Shown piece by piece: positions 18,173 to 25,849 of a stretch of 64,000 nt of DNA; position 1 is the first letter of the stretch, and each line of letters starts with the position of its first letter. Location: assembly GCF_000716595.1 (NCBI RefSeq), contig NZ_JNXC01000010.1:62001-126000 (forward strand). The letters run 5' to 3'. The stretch comes from Saccharothrix sp. NRRL B-16314. Its GTDB lineage: Bacteria > Actinomycetota > Actinomycetes > Mycobacteriales > Pseudonocardiaceae. The position numbers were made by a program, and so were the translations under genes. The notes beneath the pieces are model-generated. The model was not told where the DNA came from. It did no database searches and saw nothing but the letters and a program-made list of their open reading frames with translations.

Positions 18173-19182
18173 GAACTCCACCGTTCCGTCTCGCCGAAGA
18201 ACCCGTCGATGGGGACCACGGTCTGCTGCTCGACCGCACGCCCGAACACGAAGCCGCCGACCGCGAGGTCGAGCACGCCCAGGCCGAACGGCGAGAAGAT
18301 CCGCGGCTTGTCCGCGCCGATCGACACCTCGCCGAGCATGAGCCCGCCCAGCGTGCCGTCGATGAAGTCGCGGCTGCCGGACGCCTGCTCCGCCAGGTGC
18401 GGGGAGGTGTTGGCGGTCAGGCAGTGGTCGACGTCGTCGAGGATGTTGTGCGAGGACAGGATGATGCCCGGGTCGATGTCCCGCAGCGACACGTTGAGCA
18501 CGACCTGACCGGGGGCGAAGGCGCCGGGGTCGGTGATGTACGGCTCGGCGGCCGTCGTCGCCAGCACCACCACGTCGGCGCCCTTGATCGCCGCCTCCAG
18601 CGAGGCCGCGGGCTGGGCGGCGGCGCCGATGGTGGTGCGGATGTGGTCGCAGAACAACCCGGCGTACTGCTCGACCTTGTCGAACACCGAGAACTCCTCG
18701 ACCTCCCAGTCACGGGCGGCGAAGAACTCCACGATGTTGCGGCCGATCACGCCCGAGCCGACGACGGCGATCCGGCGCGCCTTGCGCGAGCCCAGCAGCT
18801 CTTCCGCGCCGAGCACCGCGGACGCGGCCGTGCGCGCCGCGCTGATCTGGGACGCCTCGAGGCAGGCGAACGGGTAGCCGGTCTCGTAGTCGTTGAGCAG
18901 CAGCACGGCGGACGCCCTCGGCACGTTCCGCTCGATGTTCTGCGGGAAGCTGCCGATCCACTTGATCCCGGCCACGCCGTAGTCGCCGCCGAGGTAGGCG
19001 GGCAGCGCGATGATCCGGGCGCTCGGCTTGTCCGGGAACCGCAGGAAGTAGCTGTTGGGGTTGACCGACTGCCCCGCGTGGTGGGTGAGGTACGCCGACC
19101 GCACCACCTCCACGATCTCCCGCCGTGCCGCGCCGATGATGTCGCGCGCGACGGTGCCGCCCACGACGTTGAAAGAGAACAA
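18169..19182 (-). CDS. SbnB-like N-(1-amino-1-carboxy-2-ethyl)glutamate dehydrogenase (diaminopropionate synthesis)
   Basis: 337 residues of the ornithine cyclodeaminase/mu-crystallin fold. The NAD motif is RRIAVVGSGVIGRNIVEFF; GVAGIKWIGSFPQNIERN and DGTLGGLMLGEVSIG match the SbnB branch. In staphyloferrin B synthesis SbnB oxidatively hydrolyses the SbnA product to L-2,3-diaminopropionate and 2-oxoglutarate. It begins at a TTG (19182) 3 bp after the SbnA-like stop; a GGGGGG ribosome site 7 nt upstream supports this unusual start. Confidence 0.9.
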   Translation of the reverse strand: MFSFNVVGGTVARDIIGAARREIVEVVRSAYLTHHAGQSVNPNSYFLRFPDKPSARIIALPAYLGGDYGVAGIKWIGSFPQNIERNVPRASAVLLLNDYETGYPFACLEASQISAARTAASAVLGAEELLGSRKARRIAVVGSGVIGRNIVEFFAARDWEVEEFSVFDKVEQYAGLFCDHIRTTIGAAAQPAASLEAAIKGADVVVLATTAAEPYITDPGAFAPGQVVLNVSLRDIDPGIILSSHNILDDVDHCLTANTSPHLAEQASGSRDFIDGTLGGLMLGEVSIGADKPRIFSPFGLGVLDLAVGGFVFGRAVEQQTVVPIDGFFGETERWSS

Positions 19183-19185
19183 CGT

Positions 19186-20175
19186 TCAACCCCCCAAAGC
19201 GAGCGGCGTGCCCGCTAGTTCACGGTCGGTCAGTGCCTCGGGTCCGAAACGTGCGGTGACCCAGTCGTCGTTGTAGACGGTATCGAGGTAGCGGTCGCCC
19301 AGGTCCGGTGAGAGCGCCACGACGCTCGCGCCGGACATGGCCGCGCCGCGGCTGCGCACGGCGGACACCACCGAGCCGGTGGAACCACCGACCAGCAGTC
19401 CGTAACGCGCGGCGATGCCGCGACAGGCGCGCACCGCGTCAGCCTCGTCGACGAGCACGACGTCGTCCACGAGATCGGGTGTGCAGAGTTCGGGTGTCCG
19501 ACTGGTGCCCAGTCCGGGGATGTGGCGCGGCCCGGCCGGGTGGCCGAAGGTGACCGAGCCGAGGGTGTCGACGGCGATGATGCGGGTCCGGGGGGAGAAC
19601 TCGCGGAAGTAGGCCGCGCAGCCCATCAACGTCCCGGTGGTGCCCGCGCCGACGAACAGGTAGTCGACCCGTTCCACGGCCTTGAGGATCGACGCGGCCG
19701 TGCGCTCCCAGTGCGCCCTGGGGTTGGCCGCGTTGGCGTACTGGTTGGTCCAGGTGAGCGTCGGGTCCTCGGCCAGCATCCGCTTGAGGTGGGCGATGCG
19801 CGTGCCGAGGTAGCCGCCGTTGGCGTCCCGCTCGGAGACCACGACGACCCTCGCACCCAGCGCGCGCATCGTGGCGACGCTGCGGGCGGACGCGTTGGGG
19901 TCGGTGATGCAGACGAACGGGTAGCCCTTCACGGAGCAGACCATGCTCAACGCGATGCCGAGGTTGCCGGACGACGATTCGACCACCCGGCCGCCGGGGG
20001 AAAGCACACCGCTGATCTCCGCGTCCTCGATCAATGCGATCGCGGTCTTCAGCTTCACCGAACCGGCCGGATTCAGGCCTTCGATTTTGAGGTAGATGTC
20101 CGCTTTGTCGACCCAGCCGGGTAATCGGAGGTAGATCTCATCCGTGACAATGTCGTATACGCGATCTCTGATCAC
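19186..20175 (-). CDS. SbnA-like N-(2-amino-2-carboxyethyl)-L-glutamate synthase
   Basis: 329 residues, PLP fold type II (cysteine synthase family). The PLP Lys is K41 in NPAGSVKLKTA; SSSGNLGIALSMVCS binds the cofactor phosphate; GAGTTGTLMG and GGSTGSV follow. Pairing with an SbnB homologue identifies the reaction: O-phospho-L-serine plus L-glutamate gives ACEGA, the precursor of L-2,3-diaminopropionate. First gene of a six-gene operon. The 323-bp gap upstream holds a Crp-like box and several palindromes. Confidence 0.9.
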   Translation of the reverse strand: MIRDRVYDIVTDEIYLRLPGWVDKADIYLKIEGLNPAGSVKLKTAIALIEDAEISGVLSPGGRVVESSSGNLGIALSMVCSVKGYPFVCITDPNASARSVATMRALGARVVVVSERDANGGYLGTRIAHLKRMLAEDPTLTWTNQYANAANPRAHWERTAASILKAVERVDYLFVGAGTTGTLMGCAAYFREFSPRTRIIAVDTLGSVTFGHPAGPRHIPGLGTSRTPELCTPDLVDDVVLVDEADAVRACRGIAARYGLLVGGSTGSVVSAVRSRGAAMSGASVVALSPDLGDRYLDTVYNDDWVTARFGPEALTDRELAGTPLALGG

Positions 20176-20498
20176 ATTTCCCCCATGGTCGACGACCCCT
20201 AACCGTCGATGTTTCCACCACGTTACATATGAGAATTTTTTAGGTCAATCGTGATGTGGATCACACGTAACGGAGAGTGTTTGGCGAACTATGGGAGCGG
20301 TCGACCGATGTTCGCGGCGCTACGCTGTTCGGCGGGTACCCGCACGTTCTCGCAGGGTGGGGTCCGGACGTGGTCGTACCACCCTGACCCGGTCCGGAAC
20401 GTTCCGTGCACGTGATCGCTTCGGAAACACCACACGTCGAAATAATTTCGCGGAAGAATGATTCATTCTGCGCGTCAGCCCGCGCCGTCCGGCCCGTA
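20176..20498. promoter_or_regulatory. Regulatory gap before the diaminopropionate operon
   Basis: Gene-free. Besides the Crp-like box it holds an octamer GTCCGGAC (20362-20369), a 12-bp palindrome CGGAACGTTCCG (20395-20406), and two adjacent AT-rich perfect palindromes, CGAAATAATTTCG (20438-20450) and AGAATGATTCATTCT (20455-20469). The last two lie 30-60 bp after the upstream gene's stop and could be operators or, less likely in this GC context, terminators. Confidence 0.6.
20250..20265. promoter_or_regulatory. Crp/GlxR-like site upstream of the diaminopropionate operon
   Basis: CGTGATGTGGATCACA matches the consensus TGTGAN6TCACA at nine of ten fixed positions. It is centred about 82 bp upstream of the SbnA-like start, in an AT-richer stretch (20220-20270) that probably contains the promoter. 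Confidence 0.55.
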
Positions 20499-22754
20499 TC
20501 ACCCCTTTGCCCGTCCGAACAGGGAAAACAGCCCGCGGTGCTCGTGCCGCATCCGCCAACCCCGCCACCACGTCGTCCAGTCCGGTTTCGGCGCGGCGAC
20601 GCCGAGCGTGTTCGCCATCGGCTGGAGTGACGAGCCGACCCGGTCCAGATGTCTGCTCCGGCGCTTGCGGAGAGCGGCGGCGAGCGTTACCTCGACCAGT
20701 GCCTCCCTGGCCGGTGGATCGTCCAATCCCCACCACAGCACGACGACCGCGGCGACGTGGTGGGCCGGTGCGGCGGAGAGGTGGTTTCGTGCCGCCCGCT
20801 GATAGGCGGGCAGGAATTCCCGGCCGTGCTCGCCCAGTGCGCGGTCGAGCAGGTCGCGGTGCAGTTCGGGGGCCGCGCGCAGGACGAACGACGCGACGGC
20901 GGCCAGCAGCCGGTCGCCCACCTCGTTCCGCAGGGCGAGCGCGGTCGCGATGGCCGCCGGCACGACCTGCTCGCTGCCGCGGCCGGGCGTCGACCCGACC
21001 AGGTGCGCGATGCTCTCGGCCGCTTTCAGCCCGTCCCGGTCGCTCTTCCGCAGGTACGCCGCGAGGGGTGACCGCAGCAGCGCTTCCACCACCTCGGCCC
21101 CCGCACCGCCGAAGTCGTCCCGGCCCGCGAGGTCGAGCGCCCGCGCCACGATCCGCGAGCTCAGCCTGCTGTCCACCAGCACCTGCTCCGGGACGTGCCG
21201 GAGCAGCCGGACCGAGTCCTCGGCGGACGGCTCCTCCGGCCAGAGCACCGAGCCGAACTGCCGCCAGTCCACGGTGAGGCGGCGCGACGGGTCGGCCATC
21301 ACCCGCACCTTGTCCAGCGCGCCGTGCCGGGCCGACACCAGGTCGGTGAGCAACCGGACCCGCTCGCCGCCCCGGCCCGTCAGCACCCGCGCGACGTCCG
21401 GCGGCAGCGCGATCGCCAGCCGGGCGACCTCACGCTGGTCGACCAGCCGGCGGTCCAGCACCCGGACCAGCGCGTCCACCAGGGGACGCTGCTCGGCCAG
21501 CCGCTCCAGCACCGCGGGAGTGGCACCGGTCAGCGCGGGCAGCACGGCGTCCTCCGCGATGTCGTCGAGGTCCGCCGGCGGCATGTGCGGCAGCCACAGG
21601 CGTTCCGGGTCGGCCAGCGCCGCCATGACGTACGCGCCGTAGAGCTTCGCCGGCACGGGCTCGCCCTGGTGCCGCGCCGTGCGCAGGACTTCGGACCACG
21701 CGACCGCGCGCACCGGGCCACCGCTGTCCCGCACCTGCTCCGCGATCCGCGCCCACGCGTGCTCGGGCAGGCACCGGCGCATCCGGTCCACGGCCAGCCG
21801 CACGGCGGCGAGGAGCAGCTCCTCGTCCGGCGGTGCGGCGACGGGCAGGTCGAACACCACCTCCAGCAGCACCGCGAACGTGTCCAGCTCCGCCGGCGTG
21901 AGGCGCGGGTCGGCGCGTGCCGCGAGGTCGAGCGCGGCGGGCACGGCGTCCCGGTCCCACAGCTGGGCGACCGCCGACGCGTACCGCGTGCCGCCGGCGT
22001 CCCGCGGCCGGTCCGTGGTCAGGTCGATCACGGTGAAGTCGCCCCGGGCGGGCAGCCGCACGTCCGGGGTCGTGCAGCTGAGGAGCAGGCCCGACTCGCC
22101 GGGCCGCGCGGTGTACGTGGTGAACGAGACGCGCAGCCCCAGCGGGTGCGGCAACGACCGGCACGTCGCGGCGATCCACAGCGCGGCCGACCGGTCGTCC
22201 GGCACCACCAGGACCAGCCGGCCCCGGCCCGACACGAGCGCCCGCTGCGTCGCGCCGAGCACCCGTTCCAGCGCGGCCGTCGCACCCCGGCGGCCCAGGA
22301 ACCGGCGGGTGCTCGGCAGGTTCGTCTCGTCGCCGGGTGCGAGCGACTGCAACGCGGGCAGCGCGGTGGCGTCGACCCGGCCGTGCGCCCACGTCGGGCT
22401 GCCCCACAGGTCGATCGGCAGCACGTCGCCGAGGTCGCGCTCCGCGTCGTCGAACAGCAGGGCGTGGGTGAAGTAGTTGCCCGGCCTGCCGGCGAAGTCC
22501 ACGCCCGCGTACCGGCTCTGGAACACCACCGCGGCCCGGCCGGACGCCACGTGGCCGAACGCGACGGGGAACCCACCGAGGTCGCGGTCGGCCGAGCGCC
22601 CCACGAAGGCCGGACCCACTTCGTAGACGCTCGACCGGACCGCGAGCTCGGCGAGGGGGCGAGGGGCGCCCGGCGTCATCGCGCTGACTTGGAACCCCTG
22701 GATGCCGCCCAGGCCGTCCTCGCACGACGTGTAGTGCAATTGGCTCACCGCCAT
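20499..22754 (-). CDS. GTPase-associated protein 1 (GAP1), orphan
   Basis: 751 residues. The N-terminal part (LHYTSCEDGLGGIQGFQ, FPVAFGHV, GRPGNYFTHALLFD) matches the GAP1-N2 domain of actinobacterial ternary systems made of GAP1, a TRAFAC-class GTPase and GAP2. A long alpha-helical, Arg/Leu-rich middle and C-terminal part follows. The start is the ATG at 22754; homology begins there. No GTPase or GAP2 gene is adjacent, which is unusual. It is the last gene of the minus-strand run from the LuxR-type regulator, 52 bp after the oxidase gene. Function of the system is not known to me. Confidence 0.8.
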   Translation of the reverse strand: MAVSQLHYTSCEDGLGGIQGFQVSAMTPGAPRPLAELAVRSSVYEVGPAFVGRSADRDLGGFPVAFGHVASGRAAVVFQSRYAGVDFAGRPGNYFTHALLFDDAERDLGDVLPIDLWGSPTWAHGRVDATALPALQSLAPGDETNLPSTRRFLGRRGATAALERVLGATQRALVSGRGRLVLVVPDDRSAALWIAATCRSLPHPLGLRVSFTTYTARPGESGLLLSCTTPDVRLPARGDFTVIDLTTDRPRDAGGTRYASAVAQLWDRDAVPAALDLAARADPRLTPAELDTFAVLLEVVFDLPVAAPPDEELLLAAVRLAVDRMRRCLPEHAWARIAEQVRDSGGPVRAVAWSEVLRTARHQGEPVPAKLYGAYVMAALADPERLWLPHMPPADLDDIAEDAVLPALTGATPAVLERLAEQRPLVDALVRVLDRRLVDQREVARLAIALPPDVARVLTGRGGERVRLLTDLVSARHGALDKVRVMADPSRRLTVDWRQFGSVLWPEEPSAEDSVRLLRHVPEQVLVDSRLSSRIVARALDLAGRDDFGGAGAEVVEALLRSPLAAYLRKSDRDGLKAAESIAHLVGSTPGRGSEQVVPAAIATALALRNEVGDRLLAAVASFVLRAAPELHRDLLDRALGEHGREFLPAYQRAARNHLSAAPAHHVAAVVVLWWGLDDPPAREALVEVTLAAALRKRRSRHLDRVGSSLQPMANTLGVAAPKPDWTTWWRGWRMRHEHRGLFSLFGRAKG

Positions 22755-22806
22755 CACTACCCCCTCGCCCCGCCGGCACACCGTCGTCGTGCTGACGGTA
22801 ACCAGG

Positions 22807-23775
22807 TCAGGGGGACACGGCCTCCCGCGGAGCCTCCTCCACGCCCGTGCAGAGGGATTCGATCTCCCTCGCCGACCCCCAGGACTGGCTGACGCCGAAA
22901 CCGCTGTGCCCGTAGCAGTGCACGATCCGGCCGCCGGGGCGGTGCTCGACGTCGAGCCGCGCCTTGTTCCTCGCCGCGCGCAGGCCGACCCGGTGCCCCA
23001 GGACCTCGGCGTCGCGCAGCCGGGGCTCCGCCGCCGCGCAGCGCTCGAGGATGCTCTCCGAGTCGGCGGGGTCGGGCAGCAGGTTCCAGTTGTGGTGCTG
23101 GGACACGCCGGCGAGCAGCACCTTGTTGCCGTGCGGGAAGAACCCGGTCCAGAAAGGACTCTCCACGCCCTCCATGTACCAGTGGTCGATACCGGGGTTG
23201 CGGACCACCACGTGCTGCCCGCGGACCGGGAACACCTCGTCGTCGTCCGCCAGGTGCTTCGCCCCGACGCCCGTGCAGTTCACCACGACCGGCGCCGTTT
23301 CGAGGCAAGTGGACAGGTCGTCCACGTGCCGCTGGACCAGCGTGCCGCCCGCCTCGTGGAACCGGCGCGACAGGTAGGCGAGGTAGCGCGGCATGTCGAT
23401 CAGCGGAACCGTCGACCACCAGCCGAGCGGGAACCTGTCGCCCAGCTCGGCCTGGTCCACGAGTTCCAGCTCCGGCAGGTGCTCGTGGAACTCCTGCGGG
23501 CTGTCGAACAGGTCGGTCACGCCCAGGCCCCGGCCCAGCCGGACCCCGGTGTGGTCGTCGTCGAGCAGCGCGGTGAACTCGGTCAGGCCGACCAGGCTCC
23601 AGCGCAGCTCGCGGTCGGAGGTGTAGCCGGGCACCCAGAGCCCGCTGGCGGCGGCCGACGTCGACTGCAACGGGCCGCGCTCGGCCCAGATCGCGACATC
23701 GAGGCCCGCCTCGGCGAGGCACACCGCCGTGGTGAGGCCGATGACACCTGCCCCCACTACCACCGCGTCCGTCAT
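22807..23775 (-). CDS. FAD-dependent D-amino acid oxidase-like enzyme
   Basis: 322 residues. DAVVVGAGVIGLTTAVCLAEAGL binds FAD; SAAASGLWVPGY, WWSTVPLIDMPRYLAYL, NCTGVGAKHL and the C-terminal CYGHSGFGVSQSWG match the DAAO family, including the active-site block. Start at ATG 23775 with GGGAG five nt upstream. It would oxidise an amino acid alpha-amine to an imine/keto acid with H2O2. In the cluster it could act on an aminoacyl product or remove a D-isomer; substrate not deducible. Confidence 0.87.
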   Translation of the reverse strand: MTDAVVVGAGVIGLTTAVCLAEAGLDVAIWAERGPLQSTSAAASGLWVPGYTSDRELRWSLVGLTEFTALLDDDHTGVRLGRGLGVTDLFDSPQEFHEHLPELELVDQAELGDRFPLGWWSTVPLIDMPRYLAYLSRRFHEAGGTLVQRHVDDLSTCLETAPVVVNCTGVGAKHLADDDEVFPVRGQHVVVRNPGIDHWYMEGVESPFWTGFFPHGNKVLLAGVSQHHNWNLLPDPADSESILERCAAAEPRLRDAEVLGHRVGLRAARNKARLDVEHRPGGRIVHCYGHSGFGVSQSWGSAREIESLCTGVEEAPREAVSP

Positions 23776-23830
23776 CTTCACTCCCGCTCTCTCGTTCGGT
23801 GGCCCTGAGATCCGAAAACCGGTGACCGGC

Positions 23831-25333
23831 TCAGCGACCGGCGGGCGCGGTCGCCCGTTCCGCGGTGCCGACCTGGTACACGGTCGGGTCGAAGGTCCTG
23901 GTGCGCCGGCGGTAGCGCCACGCCCGCTGCGGCCAGTTCGTCACCACGCGGCCGGCGGCGTTCGTGTACCAGTTGCTGCACCCGGAGGTCCACGGCGTGT
24001 TGCGGAAGTTCCGCTCGATCCAGTCGACGTACTCGTCGTGCACGGTGTCGCGCACCGTCAACGAGGTGCCGGCGGGCAGTCCGGCCAGGTGGGTCACGGC
24101 GCCCTTGATGTACCGCATCTGGCTTTCGAGCATGTAGGGGATCGAGCCGCTGCCGAGGTCGGTGTTGGGGCCGTAGACGAGGAACATGTTCGGGAAGTGC
24201 TTGACGCTGATGCCCAGGTACGCCTCCGCCCCCTCCTTCCACGCGTCGGCGAGCAGGTGCCCGTCCCGGCCGGTGATCTCGATGTGGCCGAGGATGTCAT
24301 CGGTGCGGAAGCCCGTGCCGTAGACGAGCACGTCGTGCGACCGGGCCTGCCCGTCCGCCGTCGTCACGCCGTCGGCGGTGATCTCCTCGATCCCGTCGAC
24401 CACCACGTCGACGTTCGGCTTGGTCAGCGCCGGGTAGTACAGGCTGCTGAACAGCACCCGCTTGCAGCCGACCTGGTGGTCCGGCGTCAGCTTGGCGCGC
24501 AGCTCGGGATCGGGGACCTGCTTCTCCAGCTGCTTGAGCGCCATCGAGGCCATGACGTTGCTGAGCTTCGGCGAGCGGGCGAGGACCTGCTGGCCGAACT
24601 CCAGGAACGTCCAGTAGCCGAGGCGGTCGGCCATGCGCATGAACCGGGTGCCGAGGAAGCGCTTGAAGCCCTTGTCGTACGAGTAGTTGTGCACCGGCAT
24701 GACGTACGGCGCGGAGCGCTGGTAGACGGTCAGCTTGCGGACCTGGCGCTGTAAGTGCGGCACGAACTGCAACGCCGAGGCGCCGGTGCCGATGACCCCG
24801 ACGTCCTTGCCCTCCAGGTCGACGTCGTGCCGCCACTGCGCGGAGTGGAACGCCGGACCGGTGAAGTCCTCCCGGCCGCGGATCTCGGGCAACCTCGGCC
24901 TGGCCAGCGTGCCGACCGCGGGCACCAGCACGTCGCAGTGCCGCCGGGTGCCGTCCTCCGTCAGGACCTCCCACTGCCCGAGGTCCTCGTCGAACGTGGC
25001 CCGGACGACCCTGGAGTTGTACTCGATCTTCTCCGTGACGCCGTGCTCCGTGGCGACCCGCCGCAGGTAGGCCTGGATGTCCTTCTGGCCGGGGTACCGG
25101 GTGGAGAACCCGGTCTGCTTGGCGAAGCTGTAGGAGTACAGGGTGGACGGGACGTCGCAGGCCACACCGGGATACGTGTTGTCACGCCACACCCCGCCGA
25201 GGTCCGGGCCCTGCTCCAGGATGGTGACGTCCCGGATGCCTGCCTTGCCGAGGTTCACCGCCATCCCGAGACCGCCGATGCCACTGCCGATGATGATCAC
25301 CCGCGGACCGCGGGACGGCTGCCTGCTCTGCAT
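23831..25333 (-). CDS. Baeyer-Villiger-type flavin monooxygenase
   Basis: 500 residues. FAD motif VIIIGSGIGGLGMAV, GGVWRDNTYPGVACDVPS, the BVMO fingerprint FTGPAFHSAQWRHD (His present, terminal Pro/Asp replaced by Arg), and NADPH motif GVIGTGASALQF. LEQGPDLGG marks the family's acidic second strand. Start at ATG 25333; the open frame extends further but homology begins here. It lies in the LuxR-led minus run beside two other flavoproteins, so it is probably a tailoring oxygenase inserting oxygen next to a ketone such as one generated by the alpha-oxoamine synthase. The role is inference. Confidence 0.88.
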   Translation of the reverse strand: MQSRQPSRGPRVIIIGSGIGGLGMAVNLGKAGIRDVTILEQGPDLGGVWRDNTYPGVACDVPSTLYSYSFAKQTGFSTRYPGQKDIQAYLRRVATEHGVTEKIEYNSRVVRATFDEDLGQWEVLTEDGTRRHCDVLVPAVGTLARPRLPEIRGREDFTGPAFHSAQWRHDVDLEGKDVGVIGTGASALQFVPHLQRQVRKLTVYQRSAPYVMPVHNYSYDKGFKRFLGTRFMRMADRLGYWTFLEFGQQVLARSPKLSNVMASMALKQLEKQVPDPELRAKLTPDHQVGCKRVLFSSLYYPALTKPNVDVVVDGIEEITADGVTTADGQARSHDVLVYGTGFRTDDILGHIEITGRDGHLLADAWKEGAEAYLGISVKHFPNMFLVYGPNTDLGSGSIPYMLESQMRYIKGAVTHLAGLPAGTSLTVRDTVHDEYVDWIERNFRNTPWTSGCSNWYTNAAGRVVTNWPQRAWRYRRRTRTFDPTVYQVGTAERATAPAGR

Positions 25334-25386
25334 GGTGTCCTTTTCTTCGCTGGATGGGTGTTCCACCCGCCACGGACCCCCTGGGG

Positions 25387-25812
25387 TCAGATGACGACGA
25401 CCAGGGCCAGGACCGCCAGCAGGACGCACAGCGGCGAGTAGACGAGCCGGTCCAGGCGCTGGTAGTCGGGGTTGGCGGGCTTGAAGACGTAGACGATGGG
25501 CTCGGCGATGCCGCGCAGCGCCATCACGGCGACCAGGCCCCAGAGGCCGAGGACGTAGAGCCAGTCGGCGACGAACGGCAGGCGCAGCGAAGGCCAGATG
25601 CCCGCCAGCGCCAGGTAGGCCGAGCCGAGCAGAGCGGCGCCGACGCCGACCGTCGCCACCGTCGGCGGGAGGGCTTCGGCGTCGGAGAAGACCTTGCGCA
25701 GCAGGTCGCGCTCGTCGCGGAACGGCCACATCACACCGGCCGCCCACATGAGGTGCAGGACGCCGGCGACGGTGAGCAGGATGGCGAGCAGGATGCCAGA
25801 GGCGACGATCAC
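25387..25812 (-). CDS. DUF3995-type small membrane protein
   Basis: 141 residues with four transmembrane helices (ASGILLAILLTVAGVLHLMWA, GVGAALLGSAYLALAGI, LYVLGLWGLVAVMALRGI, SPLCVLLAVLALVVVI). WAAGVMWPFRDERDLLRKV and the overall pattern fit DUF3995. GTG start. It sits 37 bp after the phytoene-desaturase-like gene and 53 bp before the monooxygenase gene, so it is probably cotranscribed. Function unknown. Confidence 0.75.
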   Translation of the reverse strand: MIVASGILLAILLTVAGVLHLMWAAGVMWPFRDERDLLRKVFSDAEALPPTVATVGVGAALLGSAYLALAGIWPSLRLPFVADWLYVLGLWGLVAVMALRGIAEPIVYVFKPANPDYQRLDRLVYSPLCVLLAVLALVVVI

Positions 25813-25849
25813 GGCTGGTGGCTCCGATTGTGCGGTGTCGGGTGGATGT

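Noticed and set aside
14248..20175. Assigning the SbnA/SbnB operon to siderophore (staphyloferrin B) synthesis
   Set aside because: No IucA/IucC-type synthetases, no ornithine/diaminopropionate decarboxylase or siderophore receptor in the operon; only the Dap-forming pair is shared.
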